DNA of 46,255 bases, from NCBI GenBank assembly GCA_035437945.1, contig DAOMZG010000016.1:1-46255 (forward strand), given 5' to 3'. Source of the DNA: UBA9464 sp003445095. GTDB lineage: Bacteria; Verrucomicrobiota; Verrucomicrobiia; Limisphaerales; UBA9464. The notes beneath the pieces were generated by a model. It was given only the letters and a program-made list of their open reading frames with translations. It searched no databases and was not told where the DNA came from. This document shows, piece by piece, positions 26,640 through 34,595 of this stretch. The position numbers and the translations under genes are program-made. Position 1 is the stretch's first letter; every line of letters starts with the position of its first letter.

Positions 26640-27338
26640 ATGATTTCGCTCGCTTCACCCGGTGCTCGCCGCGCTCCGAACCGGGCCTTCACTCGAACAG
26701 ATCTGCTCGTGGCGGTGGCCGCGACCTCCGTGCTGGCAGCCTTAATCGTGGTTCCACTCACGAACGCCAAACGGAAGGCCCGGCTGGCGACCTGCCTGAA
26801 CAACTTGCAGCAGGTCAATCGCGCGGTGCTGCAGTTTGCCGCCGATCACAATCAAACTCTTCCCGGTCCGGTCGCCGGACAATCCGGCGAACTCCAGTGG
26901 TGGTATAAAGAACAGGTCAAGCGGTACGCGGGGATCACCGGCCCGTCCTCAGCGAATGACACGGTTTTTGCCTGTCCCGACGATCGGGGTTATACGGACC
27001 CGCGGCCGTTCTATCGCAGCGAGCGATTCGACTACGGCAGTTATAATTTCAACGGAATCCTTCTTCCGGGCGCGCCCAACGTCGCTGGTTTGCCCCTCTC
27101 CGCCATCACCGATCCGAAACGGACGCTGCTGACGATGGAATGGACCGCGCACGGTCCGCTTTCGTGGCATCGGAGCCGGACCGGAAAGCGGAACGCTCCC
27201 TTTTACTGTGACGCCGAAAGCGTGGTCGGTTTCGTGGATGGGCACGTCAGTCTCAGTCCGATCTATTTCGACGGCTACACTCCGGCCTACATGCGCGACC
27301 CGCTTCCGGGGTACGATTATCGCTATAGCGGAAACTAG
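26640..27338 (+). CDS. Divergent pseudopilin-like protein (Asp at +5)
   Basis: This 232-residue protein resembles the H-X9-DG pseudopilins but departs at both signatures. The leader reads AFTRTDLLVAVAATSVLAAL, so the near-invariant Glu at +5 is Asp and the usual FTLIELL is FTRTDLL. At the C-terminus the DG of GFVDGHV is preceded ten residues back by Cys instead of His. The middle keeps family features (CLNNLQQVNRAVLQFAADHN, FACPDDRGY, YGSYNFNG). The leader is preceded by a long basic region, fitting a prepilin. It may be a minor pseudopilin. The cluster's third glycosidase follows after 53 bases. Confidence 0.85.
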   Translation: MISLASPGARRAPNRAFTRTDLLVAVAATSVLAALIVVPLTNAKRKARLATCLNNLQQVNRAVLQFAADHNQTLPGPVAGQSGELQWWYKEQVKRYAGITGPSSANDTVFACPDDRGYTDPRPFYRSERFDYGSYNFNGILLPGAPNVAGLPLSAITDPKRTLLTMEWTAHGPLSWHRSRTGKRNAPFYCDAESVVGFVDGHVSLSPIYFDGYTPAYMRDPLPGYDYRYSGN

Positions 27339-27391
27339 AATGGTGGAACTTACGCAGCTCCTGTAACGTCGATGGTTGCTGAACTCCTTTA

Positions 27392-29323
27392 ATGTCACTG
27401 ATCCCAATGTTCCGTCGGTTTTCCAGGTTCTTTCGGTCCGGCTCGTGCCTGTTGCTACTGGCAATGGCACGGGTCCACGCAGCACCCGAACTCGGCCAGT
27501 GGGTTCCGCTGTTTCAAGGGATCGACCACGTGTCGGGCACTAACTCAACCCGGAGTGGCGACTTTGAGAATTTGATGGTGATCAACGCACTGCGAATTGA
27601 CCTTCGTGATCCGGACATCCGCTTCCTTAGTTCCCCTAGGATCAGCAATTACGTCGCTAACGTCCGGGAAACGGCCGGGCGAACCGTCAGCCAGTTCCTC
27701 CGGACGAACCAGGTCCAGGTGGCGGTCAACGCGGGGTTCTTCAACCCTGGAACATATTATTTGCCAGAGGGCACACCGATGACGGCTGCTGGCCTTTTGA
27801 TCAGTCAAGGGGAGCTGGTGTCACCGGCCAGCGCCTCGTACTTCGCGAGTCTGCTAATCGACCAAAACAACCAAGCGAGGATTGTGCCCACGAATTGGCC
27901 TGCGGTGAGCACCGACGGCGTGTGGACGGCGGTTAGCGGCGACTACCCGGTTCTCGTTGGCGGGGTCAACGTCGGTCGGAATTACCGGAATCTCGGTGGC
28001 TTTGTTCACGACAATCAGCCGCGTACCGCAATCGGCCTTTCGGAGGATCGGCGAGATCTGTTCCTTCTGGTGATTGATGGTCGCCAGCCCGGATACAGTA
28101 ACGGTGCTTATGATTCGGAAACGGCGGCCTGGTTGCAGCTCCTCGGGGCTCATGACGGCATCAATATGGATGGGGGTGGTTCGACCACCATGGTCGTTGA
28201 AGGCAGCACTGGAAATCCGGTAAGATTAAACCGCTCCAGCGCCGTCGCCGACTCCGGCAAAGAACGCACTGTCGGAAGTCACCTGGGAGTGTTCGCCAAA
28301 CCAGTGACGGGATTCATCAATGAGGTCGTGGCGCTCCCGGACGACGACGTGGCCACCATTACCTGGACGACTCGCGCCCCCGCGACCACGCAGGTGGAGT
28401 ATGGACTGACCTCTGATTTGGGGCTGACGACGCCGACTGAGGCGGCCGCGACGACGAACCATGCCATACGATTGACCGGATTGATTCCCGGTACGGGGTA
28501 TTACTTCCGCGCGGTATCGGAGGCGGGAGGCACCACCTACACATCGACGATCCGGTTTTTTGCGACGACGAATTACCTCAGCACGAATCTCGTGATCGCG
28601 CTGACGGATTCTTGGAAATATTCCTTCGCGAACCTTGATGGAGTCGCTTGGACTGAGTTGGACTTCGACGACTCGAACTGGAGTGGCCCTGGGGCCGGGG
28701 TGTTGTGGGCCGACACTCGAGGTTCGCTAAACCCGGAGATTCAACCGGAGGGTGACCCGCTTCCGGGTAATGGGGAGTTTCCGTACTTCACCTACTACTT
28801 CCGCACGCACTTTCAGTCAGTCAACCCTGGCCCCGGGTCCCAATTGCAATTCTTCGGCTTCATCGACGACGGGGCAGTGGTGTATCTGAACGGCCACGAA
28901 ATCTATCGATTGCGGATGGAAGATCCGCCCGCGGTGGTGAGCAACGAAAGCCTGGCGGCTGGCTATCCTTGCGACGGGGATGCCATTTGTCCGGACGAAT
29001 TTGTGGTCGCGGACTCGGTTGCGGAACACTTGCGGGAGGGTGACAACGTTCTGGCAGTGGAAGTGCACAATTACAATGCGCGAAGTCCGGACATAACGTT
29101 CGGCTTGGCCGTTACCGACGCTCGCACCGTGACCGTTCCCGCCGTGCTGGCGATTTCAGGGGGTGACGGCACGACCTCGGTCAGTTGGACTCGTGGAGGA
29201 TTCGTTTTGCAATGGTCAGAGGGCGCGCAGGGACCGTGGACTGATGTTCCTGGGCCGGTTCTGGCGAGTCCGTTCACCGTGTCTGATGCCGGTTCGACCC
29301 GCTACTATCGGCTTCGCAAGTAG
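27392..29323 (+). CDS. Secreted phosphodiester glycosidase with fibronectin-like and Gal-binding-like domains
   Basis: This 643-residue protein has a signal peptide (SGSCLLLLAMARVHA) that works from the ATG at 27392 or from 27407. Residues about 35-310 are a NAGPA-type phosphodiester glycosidase: VAVNAGFFNPG, GLLISQGELVSPAS, RTAIGLSEDRRDLFLLVIDGRQ, and INMDGGGSTTMVV. A purple-acid-phosphatase-N/fibronectin-like domain follows (about 312-395, TITWTTRAPATTQVEYGL). Next is a galactose-binding-like domain (about 400-580) with WTELDFDDSNWS, YYFRTHF and VVYLNGHEI. It is more distant from the two tandem paralogues and is built to bind an extracellular ligand. It ends nine bases before the hydroxylase gene. 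Confidence 0.88.
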   Translation: MSLIPMFRRFSRFFRSGSCLLLLAMARVHAAPELGQWVPLFQGIDHVSGTNSTRSGDFENLMVINALRIDLRDPDIRFLSSPRISNYVANVRETAGRTVSQFLRTNQVQVAVNAGFFNPGTYYLPEGTPMTAAGLLISQGELVSPASASYFASLLIDQNNQARIVPTNWPAVSTDGVWTAVSGDYPVLVGGVNVGRNYRNLGGFVHDNQPRTAIGLSEDRRDLFLLVIDGRQPGYSNGAYDSETAAWLQLLGAHDGINMDGGGSTTMVVEGSTGNPVRLNRSSAVADSGKERTVGSHLGVFAKPVTGFINEVVALPDDDVATITWTTRAPATTQVEYGLTSDLGLTTPTEAAATTNHAIRLTGLIPGTGYYFRAVSEAGGTTYTSTIRFFATTNYLSTNLVIALTDSWKYSFANLDGVAWTELDFDDSNWSGPGAGVLWADTRGSLNPEIQPEGDPLPGNGEFPYFTYYFRTHFQSVNPGPGSQLQFFGFIDDGAVVYLNGHEIYRLRMEDPPAVVSNESLAAGYPCDGDAICPDEFVVADSVAEHLREGDNVLAVEVHNYNARSPDITFGLAVTDARTVTVPAVLAISGGDGTTSVSWTRGGFVLQWSEGAQGPWTDVPGPVLASPFTVSDAGSTRYYRLRK

Positions 29324-29332
29324 GGTCGACTG

Positions 29333-30181
29333 ATGGGCACGCCTGAGACGGATTTCGTTTCTTGGCTCCACCACAGCCGGCACTTTGTTGCGGCTGTGAC
29401 ATTGGCACTACTTTGGTGGATTGAATCGGTGGCACCGATGTTCTCTGGGCGGGCCCGCCGGTTGTCTCACGTCGCCAACAATCTTGCACTGGCCGCGATT
29501 AACGCGTTGGTCGCCTCGGGCTTTGCGTTGGCCATCCTCGCGGTAACGGAGTGGGCGAGGGCGCGGCACTTTGGATTGTTGAATCTCGTTGCCTTGCCTG
29601 AGTGGCTGTCTTGGATTGGAGCGATCGCCCTGTTCGACTGCTGGCAATACTGGTGGCACCGGCTCAATCACCGAGCGCCTTTGTTGTGGCGCTTTCATGC
29701 AGTCCACCATTCCGATGCAGAAATGGACGCTAGCTCCGGGGTGCGCTTCCACACTGGAGAAATCGTGTTTTCGTTTTTGGCACGCCTTTTGGTTGTCCCG
29801 GTGATCGGTATTTCCGTGCCGCAACTGCTGGTATACGAGGCCATTTCTCTACCGGTGATTCTGTTTCATCATAGCAACCTGCGAATATCGAACCGAATCG
29901 ATCGTTGCCTTCGGTGGCTCATCGTTACTCCGCGAATGCATTACGTTCACCATTCGCGTTGGCAGCCGGAAACGGACTCCAATTTTGCCAGCTTTCTGTC
30001 GGTCTGGGACCGGCTATTTCGCTCGTTCCGACTCCGAAGCAAGCCGGAAGAAATCTCACTCGGGTTGGACGACTACGAGGAGCGCGAATGGCGTCGCTTA
30101 CCGGGCATGCTCGCATCTCCGTTCAGGAAATCCTCCGCGCGGGCTACGACTTCTCAGCGGACGACCACCGACAACCGGTAA
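29333..30181 (+). CDS. Sterol desaturase / fatty acid hydroxylase family protein
   Basis: This 282-residue integral membrane protein has about four hydrophobic segments (near 17-35, 47-70, 88-105, 140-165) and the histidine clusters of the di-iron hydroxylase superfamily: HRLNH, HAVHH, HHSN and HYVHH. These ligands hold two irons for O2-dependent hydroxylation or desaturation of a lipid. The substrate is not evident; hopanoid, carotenoid, ether-lipid or fatty-acid targets are all known for the family. It starts nine bases after the glycosidase stop, so it is probably the last gene of that transcript. A link between lipid hydroxylation and the glycosidases is possible but unproven. Confidence 0.93.
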   Translation: MGTPETDFVSWLHHSRHFVAAVTLALLWWIESVAPMFSGRARRLSHVANNLALAAINALVASGFALAILAVTEWARARHFGLLNLVALPEWLSWIGAIALFDCWQYWWHRLNHRAPLLWRFHAVHHSDAEMDASSGVRFHTGEIVFSFLARLLVVPVIGISVPQLLVYEAISLPVILFHHSNLRISNRIDRCLRWLIVTPRMHYVHHSRWQPETDSNFASFLSVWDRLFRSFRLRSKPEEISLGLDDYEEREWRRLPGMLASPFRKSSARATTSQRTTTDNR

Positions 30182-30264
30182 GTCCCGAAGAGTGATCGCT
30201 GACTCTTCGAACATGGACGGGTAATGGGAGCACGAGCTGTCAACGCTGCGCCCGTTCGCCGTGC

Positions 30265-30648
30265 TCAAATGTGCTTCGAATCGCCATGGTCCTTCTCGCT
30301 ATAGCCTGACTCCTGGCGCTTGAAGTTGACTTCGTTCTTCTTGAGGTAGGCGTTAAAGAGGTCGTCGGCGTCCATACCGAGCACTTGTGCCAGCGAGATC
30401 AGGAAATGCAGCATGTCCACGACTTCCACGCGGGCGTTCTGAGCATCGAATTGCTGGTATTTGGCCCACCATTTCCAAGGCACGCTATCGGTGAGTTCGG
30501 CCAATTCTTGGGACATCGCTCGGCAATAATTGAGAACCCATTTCGTTTTCTCGGCTTCGTCCATGTGATCGGTGACAACGCCGATGCGTTCATTCAAAGC
30601 TTTCTGCATGCGGAATAACTCGCGGAGCTGGTCGGACGAAGGCGCCAT
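30265..30648 (-). CDS. Dimeric (MazG-fold) dUTP diphosphatase
   Basis: This 127-residue protein resembles the all-alpha dimeric dUTPase family (dUTPase_2). It would hydrolyse dUTP to dUMP and pyrophosphate, protecting DNA from uracil and feeding thymidylate synthesis. Key features are QELAELTDSVPWKWW (the metal-binding acidic helix followed by the PWKWW uracil-site segment) and EVVDMLHFLISLAQVLGMDADDL (the second acidic helix). I chose the ATG at 30648; a GTG at 30672 adds eight residues. An inverted repeat (30653-30676) lies over that upstream start. Confidence 0.88.
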   Translation of the reverse strand: MAPSSDQLRELFRMQKALNERIGVVTDHMDEAEKTKWVLNYCRAMSQELAELTDSVPWKWWAKYQQFDAQNARVEVVDMLHFLISLAQVLGMDADDLFNAYLKKNEVNFKRQESGYSEKDHGDSKHI

Positions 30649-30652
30649 GCGC

Positions 30653-30676
30653 GTGAGTGTGCGTGTGCTCACTCAC
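30653..30676 (-). promoter_or_regulatory. Inverted repeat just upstream of the dUTPase start
   Basis: GTGAGTG (30653-30659) and CACTCAC (30670-30676) are perfect arms around a ten-base GT-rich loop. In the dUTPase mRNA this stem ends four bases before the ATG at 30648 and covers the alternative GTG start, so it could hide the initiation region. No regulator is known. Confidence 0.35.
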
Positions 30677-30734
30677 ACGGCAATCCGGAAAGAGGCCATC
30701 CCCCAATGGTCCCGAGGAGCATGGGCTCGGCGAG

Positions 30735-30893
30735 CTAAGGTTTTCGGGTGGGTACGGGTGGCGTCGTCGTCGGCGGAGGCTGAGTCGTGCTCCGCGTGGT
30801 CGAAGGTGGTGGGTGCGTTTCCGGAACGCTTCCATTGAATGGGGCACATCCCGTCAGGAGCGTTATCCCAACGGCCGTTAGCAGAATTCTCAT
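30735..30893 (-). CDS. Small proline/threonine-rich lipoprotein
   Basis: From the ATG at 30893 this encodes 52 residues: a short lipoprotein signal (MRILLTAVGITLLTGC) with a good lipobox LLTGC, then a short tail of mostly Pro and Thr (TTRSTTQPPPTTTPP). Cleavage would leave a lipid-anchored peptide of about 37 residues, too small for an enzyme. The frame continues upstream to 31028, but only the 30893 start puts the signal at the N-terminus. It sits 62-86 bases upstream of the dUTPase on the same strand and diverges from aconitase. Confidence 0.6.
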   Translation of the reverse strand: MRILLTAVGITLLTGCAPFNGSVPETHPPPSTTRSTTQPPPTTTPPVPTRKP

Positions 30894-31073
30894 CCGACAC
30901 CAGCGTGGCGAGGAAAGGTGTCCGACGCCAACAACTTCTCCGGCTCTCGTCGCCTGAAATGACTTTTGAGTGGGGTCCGCGTGCCGATCGTATGCCCGTT
31001 TCTTGACGCTGGAGTCGCTGCTCCTCACTGTCCCACCCCGGTTCGGGCCACTCCCGGCCTCGCGTCACCTCGT

Positions 31074-33827
31074 ATGAGCACTCCGCACAATCTCTTTAAC
31101 ACCCTGCAAACGTTCGAACTGGGCACTGGCGGCTCCGGCCGCTTTTACTCGTTGCCGGCCCTAGAACAGGCGGGCATTGGAACTCTCTCGCGCCTCCCGA
31201 TCTCAATCCGTGTGGTGTTGGAATCGGTGTTGCGTAACTGCGACGGCCTCAAGGTGCAGGAGCAAAACGTTCGGGAGTTGGCGAATTGGAAGCCCAACGC
31301 CCCGCGGACGGAGGAAATCCCGTTCGTAGTGGCGCGCATCGTCTTGCAGGACTTCACGGGAGTTCCACTGCTGGTCGATCTCGCCGCGATGCGTACTGCG
31401 GTGGCGAAGTTGGGACGTAATCCCAAGCTCATCGAACCCCTGGTTCCAGTGGATCTCGTGGTTGACCACTCAGTACAGGTCGATTTCGCAGGATCGTCCG
31501 ATTCGATGCAGCGCAATCTCGAGCTGGAGTTTTCTCGCAATCGCGAGCGCTACCAGTTCCTGAAGTGGGGTATGCAGGCGTTCGAGACGTTCAAAGTCGT
31601 CCCGCCCGGAATTGGCATCGTGCATCAAGTCAACCTGGAGTATCTAGCCAAGGGCGTCCTCGCTTCGCCGACCTCGAGCGGCGATGACGCGCCGGCGGTC
31701 TATTACCCGGATACGCTCGTCGGCACCGATTCCCACACGACGATGATCAACGGCCTGGGAATCGTCGGTTGGGGCGTCGGCGGAATTGAAGCCGAGGCGG
31801 GTATGCTCGGGCAGCCAGTGTATTTTCTGACGCCGGATGTCGTCGGAGTGCATCTGACTGGCGCGCTCAGCGAAGGTGTGACCGCCACCGACCTGGCGCT
31901 TACCGTGACGCAGCTCCTGCGCAAAACTAAAGTCGTGGGCAAGTTTGTAGAGTTCTTTGGTCCCGGGGCGATTGCGCTGCCCGTCGTGGACCGGGCCACC
32001 ATCGCGAACATGGCGCCCGAATATGGAGCGACGATGGGGTTCTTCCCCATCGACGAAGAGTGTGTGAACTACCTGCGGGCGACCGGCCGCAGTGAGGCGC
32101 AATGTAAGGTCTACGAGAACTACTATAAGGCGCAGGGATTGTGGGGAATTCCGCAGACGGGCCAAATCGATTATTCACAGGTCGTCGAACTCGACCTGGC
32201 CAGCGTGAAGCCCAGTGTCGCGGGTCCAAAACGTCCGCAGGATCGCATCGAACTGAGTAACCTTCGCCGCGAGTTTTTCCAGGCCGTTCAACGACCGCTC
32301 ACTGAGAACGGCTTCGGAAAGTCCCGCCAAGTCTTCGGTCAGTCTGTCAAAATCGAAACCGCCGCGAAGAAGAAAGCGAAGGTTGGCACGGGTTCCGTCG
32401 TCATTGCGGCGATCACAAGCTGTACGAACACGAGCAATCCCAGCGTGATGCTGGCTGCCGGCCTGCTCGCGAAAAAGGCCGTCGAGAAAGGCCTCAAGGT
32501 CAATCCGACCGTTAAGGCATCCCTCGCACCGGGATCGCGTGTGGTGACGGACTATTTGAAGAAGACAGGATTGACGCCTTTTCTGAATAAACTGCGTTTC
32601 AACACGGTGGGCTACGGTTGCACCACTTGCATTGGCAATTCGGGCCCGCTCGATCCGGCCATCGAAGACGCGGTAGTGAAAAACGACTTCGTCACGGCCA
32701 GCGTGCTCTCGGGAAATCGCAATTTCGAGGCGCGGGTGCACCACAGCGTGAAATCCAACTTCCTCATGTCGCCGCCGCTGGTGGTCGCCTTCGCGCTCGC
32801 GGGGCGAGTGGACATTGATCTCAGTTGTGAGCCACTGGGTACCGGAAAAGACGGTGAGCCTGTTTATCTCGCCGACCTGTGGCCGACCCTTGCCGAAGTC
32901 CGCGACGCCATGCAGAGCGCGCTCAAGCCCGAGGTCTTTCGGAAACTCTACAAAGACTTCGCTGCGCAGAACCCCAAGTGGAACGAAATCCCGTCGAGCG
33001 TTGGCAACGTTTATGAATGGGATTCGAAGAGTACCTACATTCAAGAGCCGCCCTTCTTCAGCGATTTTGCCCTTCAGCCGGAAAGTATTCGTCCGATCAC
33101 CGGCGCCCGCGCCCTCGGAATCTTTGGGGACAGCGTGACGACCGACCACATTTCACCTGCCGGTGCCATTAAGAAATCGTCACCGGCTGGGGTGTATCTG
33201 GTTGAAAATGGCGTCGCCTTTGAGGACTTCAATAGCTACGGCTCGCGCCGCGGTAATGACCGAGTGATGACTCGCGGCACCTTTGCCAATGTACGCATCA
33301 AGAACCTGATGCTCGGCGGCGAAGAGGGAGGCAACACGCTGTACTTTGGCGCGCCGAATCTCGGTGCGACGAGCCCGGAGAAGATGTCCATTTACGACGC
33401 GTCGATGAAGTATCAAGCCGCGGGAACGCCGCTGATCATCCTCGCGGGTCACGAATACGGGACTGGCTCCAGTCGAGATTGGGCGGCTAAAGGAACTCGT
33501 CTCCTCGGAGTGCGGGCCGTCGTGGCGCAAAGCTTTGAGCGCATCCATCGCTCAAACTTGGTCGGCATGGGTGTGCTGCCTTTGCAGTTCAAGGAAGGGG
33601 CCACAGCGCAGACTCTCAAACTCGATGGCACGGAGACCTACGACATCGTCGGACTCGACGGGGCGATTAAACCTCAACAGGATCTTACCCTTCGCATTAC
33701 GCGTCAGGATGGCATCGTCGAGAATGTTAGCGTGCGGTGCCGTATCGATACTCCCATCGAGATTGATTACTATCAGCACGGTGGGATCTTGCCCTACGTG
33801 CTAAGGCAGTTATTGGCGCAGGCGTGA
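31074..33827 (+). CDS. acnA: Aconitate hydratase A
   Basis: This TCA-cycle enzyme isomerises citrate to isocitrate through a [4Fe-4S] cluster. The 917 residues from the ATG at 31074 (MSTPHNLFNTLQTFELG) fit AcnA/IRP-type aconitases (about 890-920); an upstream in-frame start at 30966 adds 36 residues of no family character. Signatures include TDSHTTMINGLGIVGWGVGGIEAE, the cluster cysteines in ITSCTNTSNPSVM and GYGCTTCIGNSGPL, and the swivel domain GHEYGTGSSRDWAAKGTRLLG with AQSFERIHRSNLVGMG. It stands alone, divergent from the small lipoprotein and convergent with the MOSC gene only 16 bases away. Confidence 0.97.
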   Translation: MSTPHNLFNTLQTFELGTGGSGRFYSLPALEQAGIGTLSRLPISIRVVLESVLRNCDGLKVQEQNVRELANWKPNAPRTEEIPFVVARIVLQDFTGVPLLVDLAAMRTAVAKLGRNPKLIEPLVPVDLVVDHSVQVDFAGSSDSMQRNLELEFSRNRERYQFLKWGMQAFETFKVVPPGIGIVHQVNLEYLAKGVLASPTSSGDDAPAVYYPDTLVGTDSHTTMINGLGIVGWGVGGIEAEAGMLGQPVYFLTPDVVGVHLTGALSEGVTATDLALTVTQLLRKTKVVGKFVEFFGPGAIALPVVDRATIANMAPEYGATMGFFPIDEECVNYLRATGRSEAQCKVYENYYKAQGLWGIPQTGQIDYSQVVELDLASVKPSVAGPKRPQDRIELSNLRREFFQAVQRPLTENGFGKSRQVFGQSVKIETAAKKKAKVGTGSVVIAAITSCTNTSNPSVMLAAGLLAKKAVEKGLKVNPTVKASLAPGSRVVTDYLKKTGLTPFLNKLRFNTVGYGCTTCIGNSGPLDPAIEDAVVKNDFVTASVLSGNRNFEARVHHSVKSNFLMSPPLVVAFALAGRVDIDLSCEPLGTGKDGEPVYLADLWPTLAEVRDAMQSALKPEVFRKLYKDFAAQNPKWNEIPSSVGNVYEWDSKSTYIQEPPFFSDFALQPESIRPITGARALGIFGDSVTTDHISPAGAIKKSSPAGVYLVENGVAFEDFNSYGSRRGNDRVMTRGTFANVRIKNLMLGGEEGGNTLYFGAPNLGATSPEKMSIYDASMKYQAAGTPLIILAGHEYGTGSSRDWAAKGTRLLGVRAVVAQSFERIHRSNLVGMGVLPLQFKEGATAQTLKLDGTETYDIVGLDGAIKPQQDLTLRITRQDGIVENVSVRCRIDTPIEIDYYQHGGILPYVLRQLLAQA

Positions 33828-33843
33828 GCTGCCGCGGCGGCGA

Positions 33844-34407
33844 TCAGACCTTATGAATTCGATCGCCAACCCGAATGCGGCCAGCCTGCAGGACGCGAGC
33901 ATTGACTCCGCGCAGCCGTAGTTGACGGCCCTCGGGCGAATTCACGAACTGGAGCGCTTCCGACCCAAACCTTTTGGAAAACTTTGCGCAGCCGGTGTGA
34001 GGCTCGGCGCTGATTTCGATAATCGCTTCGCCGATTTTCAAAGTTTGACCTGCCGGCAGATTGGCCTGACTGAGATCCAGATCCACCAGCAGGTTATCGC
34101 CTGCCAGGGGCCAGCACTCTCGGCGCCTGGAGATTTGTGAAAGGAATCGGGTATTCATCAGCGTCAATTGGGTGTCTGGATTGGGGCTCCCGTCGGGCAG
34201 TCGCCGCGTGCAGTGCCGAGCCCAGCGGTCGCCATAGAGTCCCTCTGCGGGGGTGAGTTCGCCCGTGTCCGGGAGTTCTCTCAAATCACGATCGGGCCGC
34301 ACAACAATGGCAACCAACGTTCCTTCATTGGCCGGAGCCCGAAGTACCTCTGGCAAGCCCGCCGCCAATTCGTCAGTAGAACAGTGGTGCTCGGCCGTAT
34401 CGAACAT
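33844..34407 (-). CDS. MOSC domain protein
   Basis: From the ATG at 34407 this is a 187-residue MOSC-domain protein, a family related to the C-terminal domain of molybdenum-cofactor sulfurase that carries sulfur or Moco-linked reactions on a conserved Cys. That Cys is in EPHTGCAKFSKRFG. Other family features are GLYGDRWA, DTQLTLMN, GDNLLVDLDLSQANLPAG and a final GVNARVLQAGRIRVGD. The frame is open up to a GTG at 34527, but the extra 40 residues look non-conserved. The physiological substrate is unknown. No molybdenum genes are nearby. Confidence 0.88.
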   Translation of the reverse strand: MFDTAEHHCSTDELAAGLPEVLRAPANEGTLVAIVVRPDRDLRELPDTGELTPAEGLYGDRWARHCTRRLPDGSPNPDTQLTLMNTRFLSQISRRRECWPLAGDNLLVDLDLSQANLPAGQTLKIGEAIIEISAEPHTGCAKFSKRFGSEALQFVNSPEGRQLRLRGVNARVLQAGRIRVGDRIHKV

Positions 34408-34595
34408 GCGAAGACTCAAGCGTTGCGGCGTTGCCGAGGCAAGCACGGGAAACAAGGGCCTCCACGGTCCAGCCGTGAATTGAGATGGGGAATTCTCACT
34501 TTCTGAGCTCCCGAGAGGAGCTATCACCCAGCACCAGGTGAAAGCTCTGCGCTACACCCTTGAGCTTCCTGGCTTGTTTCGTACCGTCCGCCGCT

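Noticed and set aside
32175..33149. 324-codon minus-strand frame inside aconitase
   Set aside because: It is an antisense shadow of the highly conserved acnA coding sequence and has no family features of its own.
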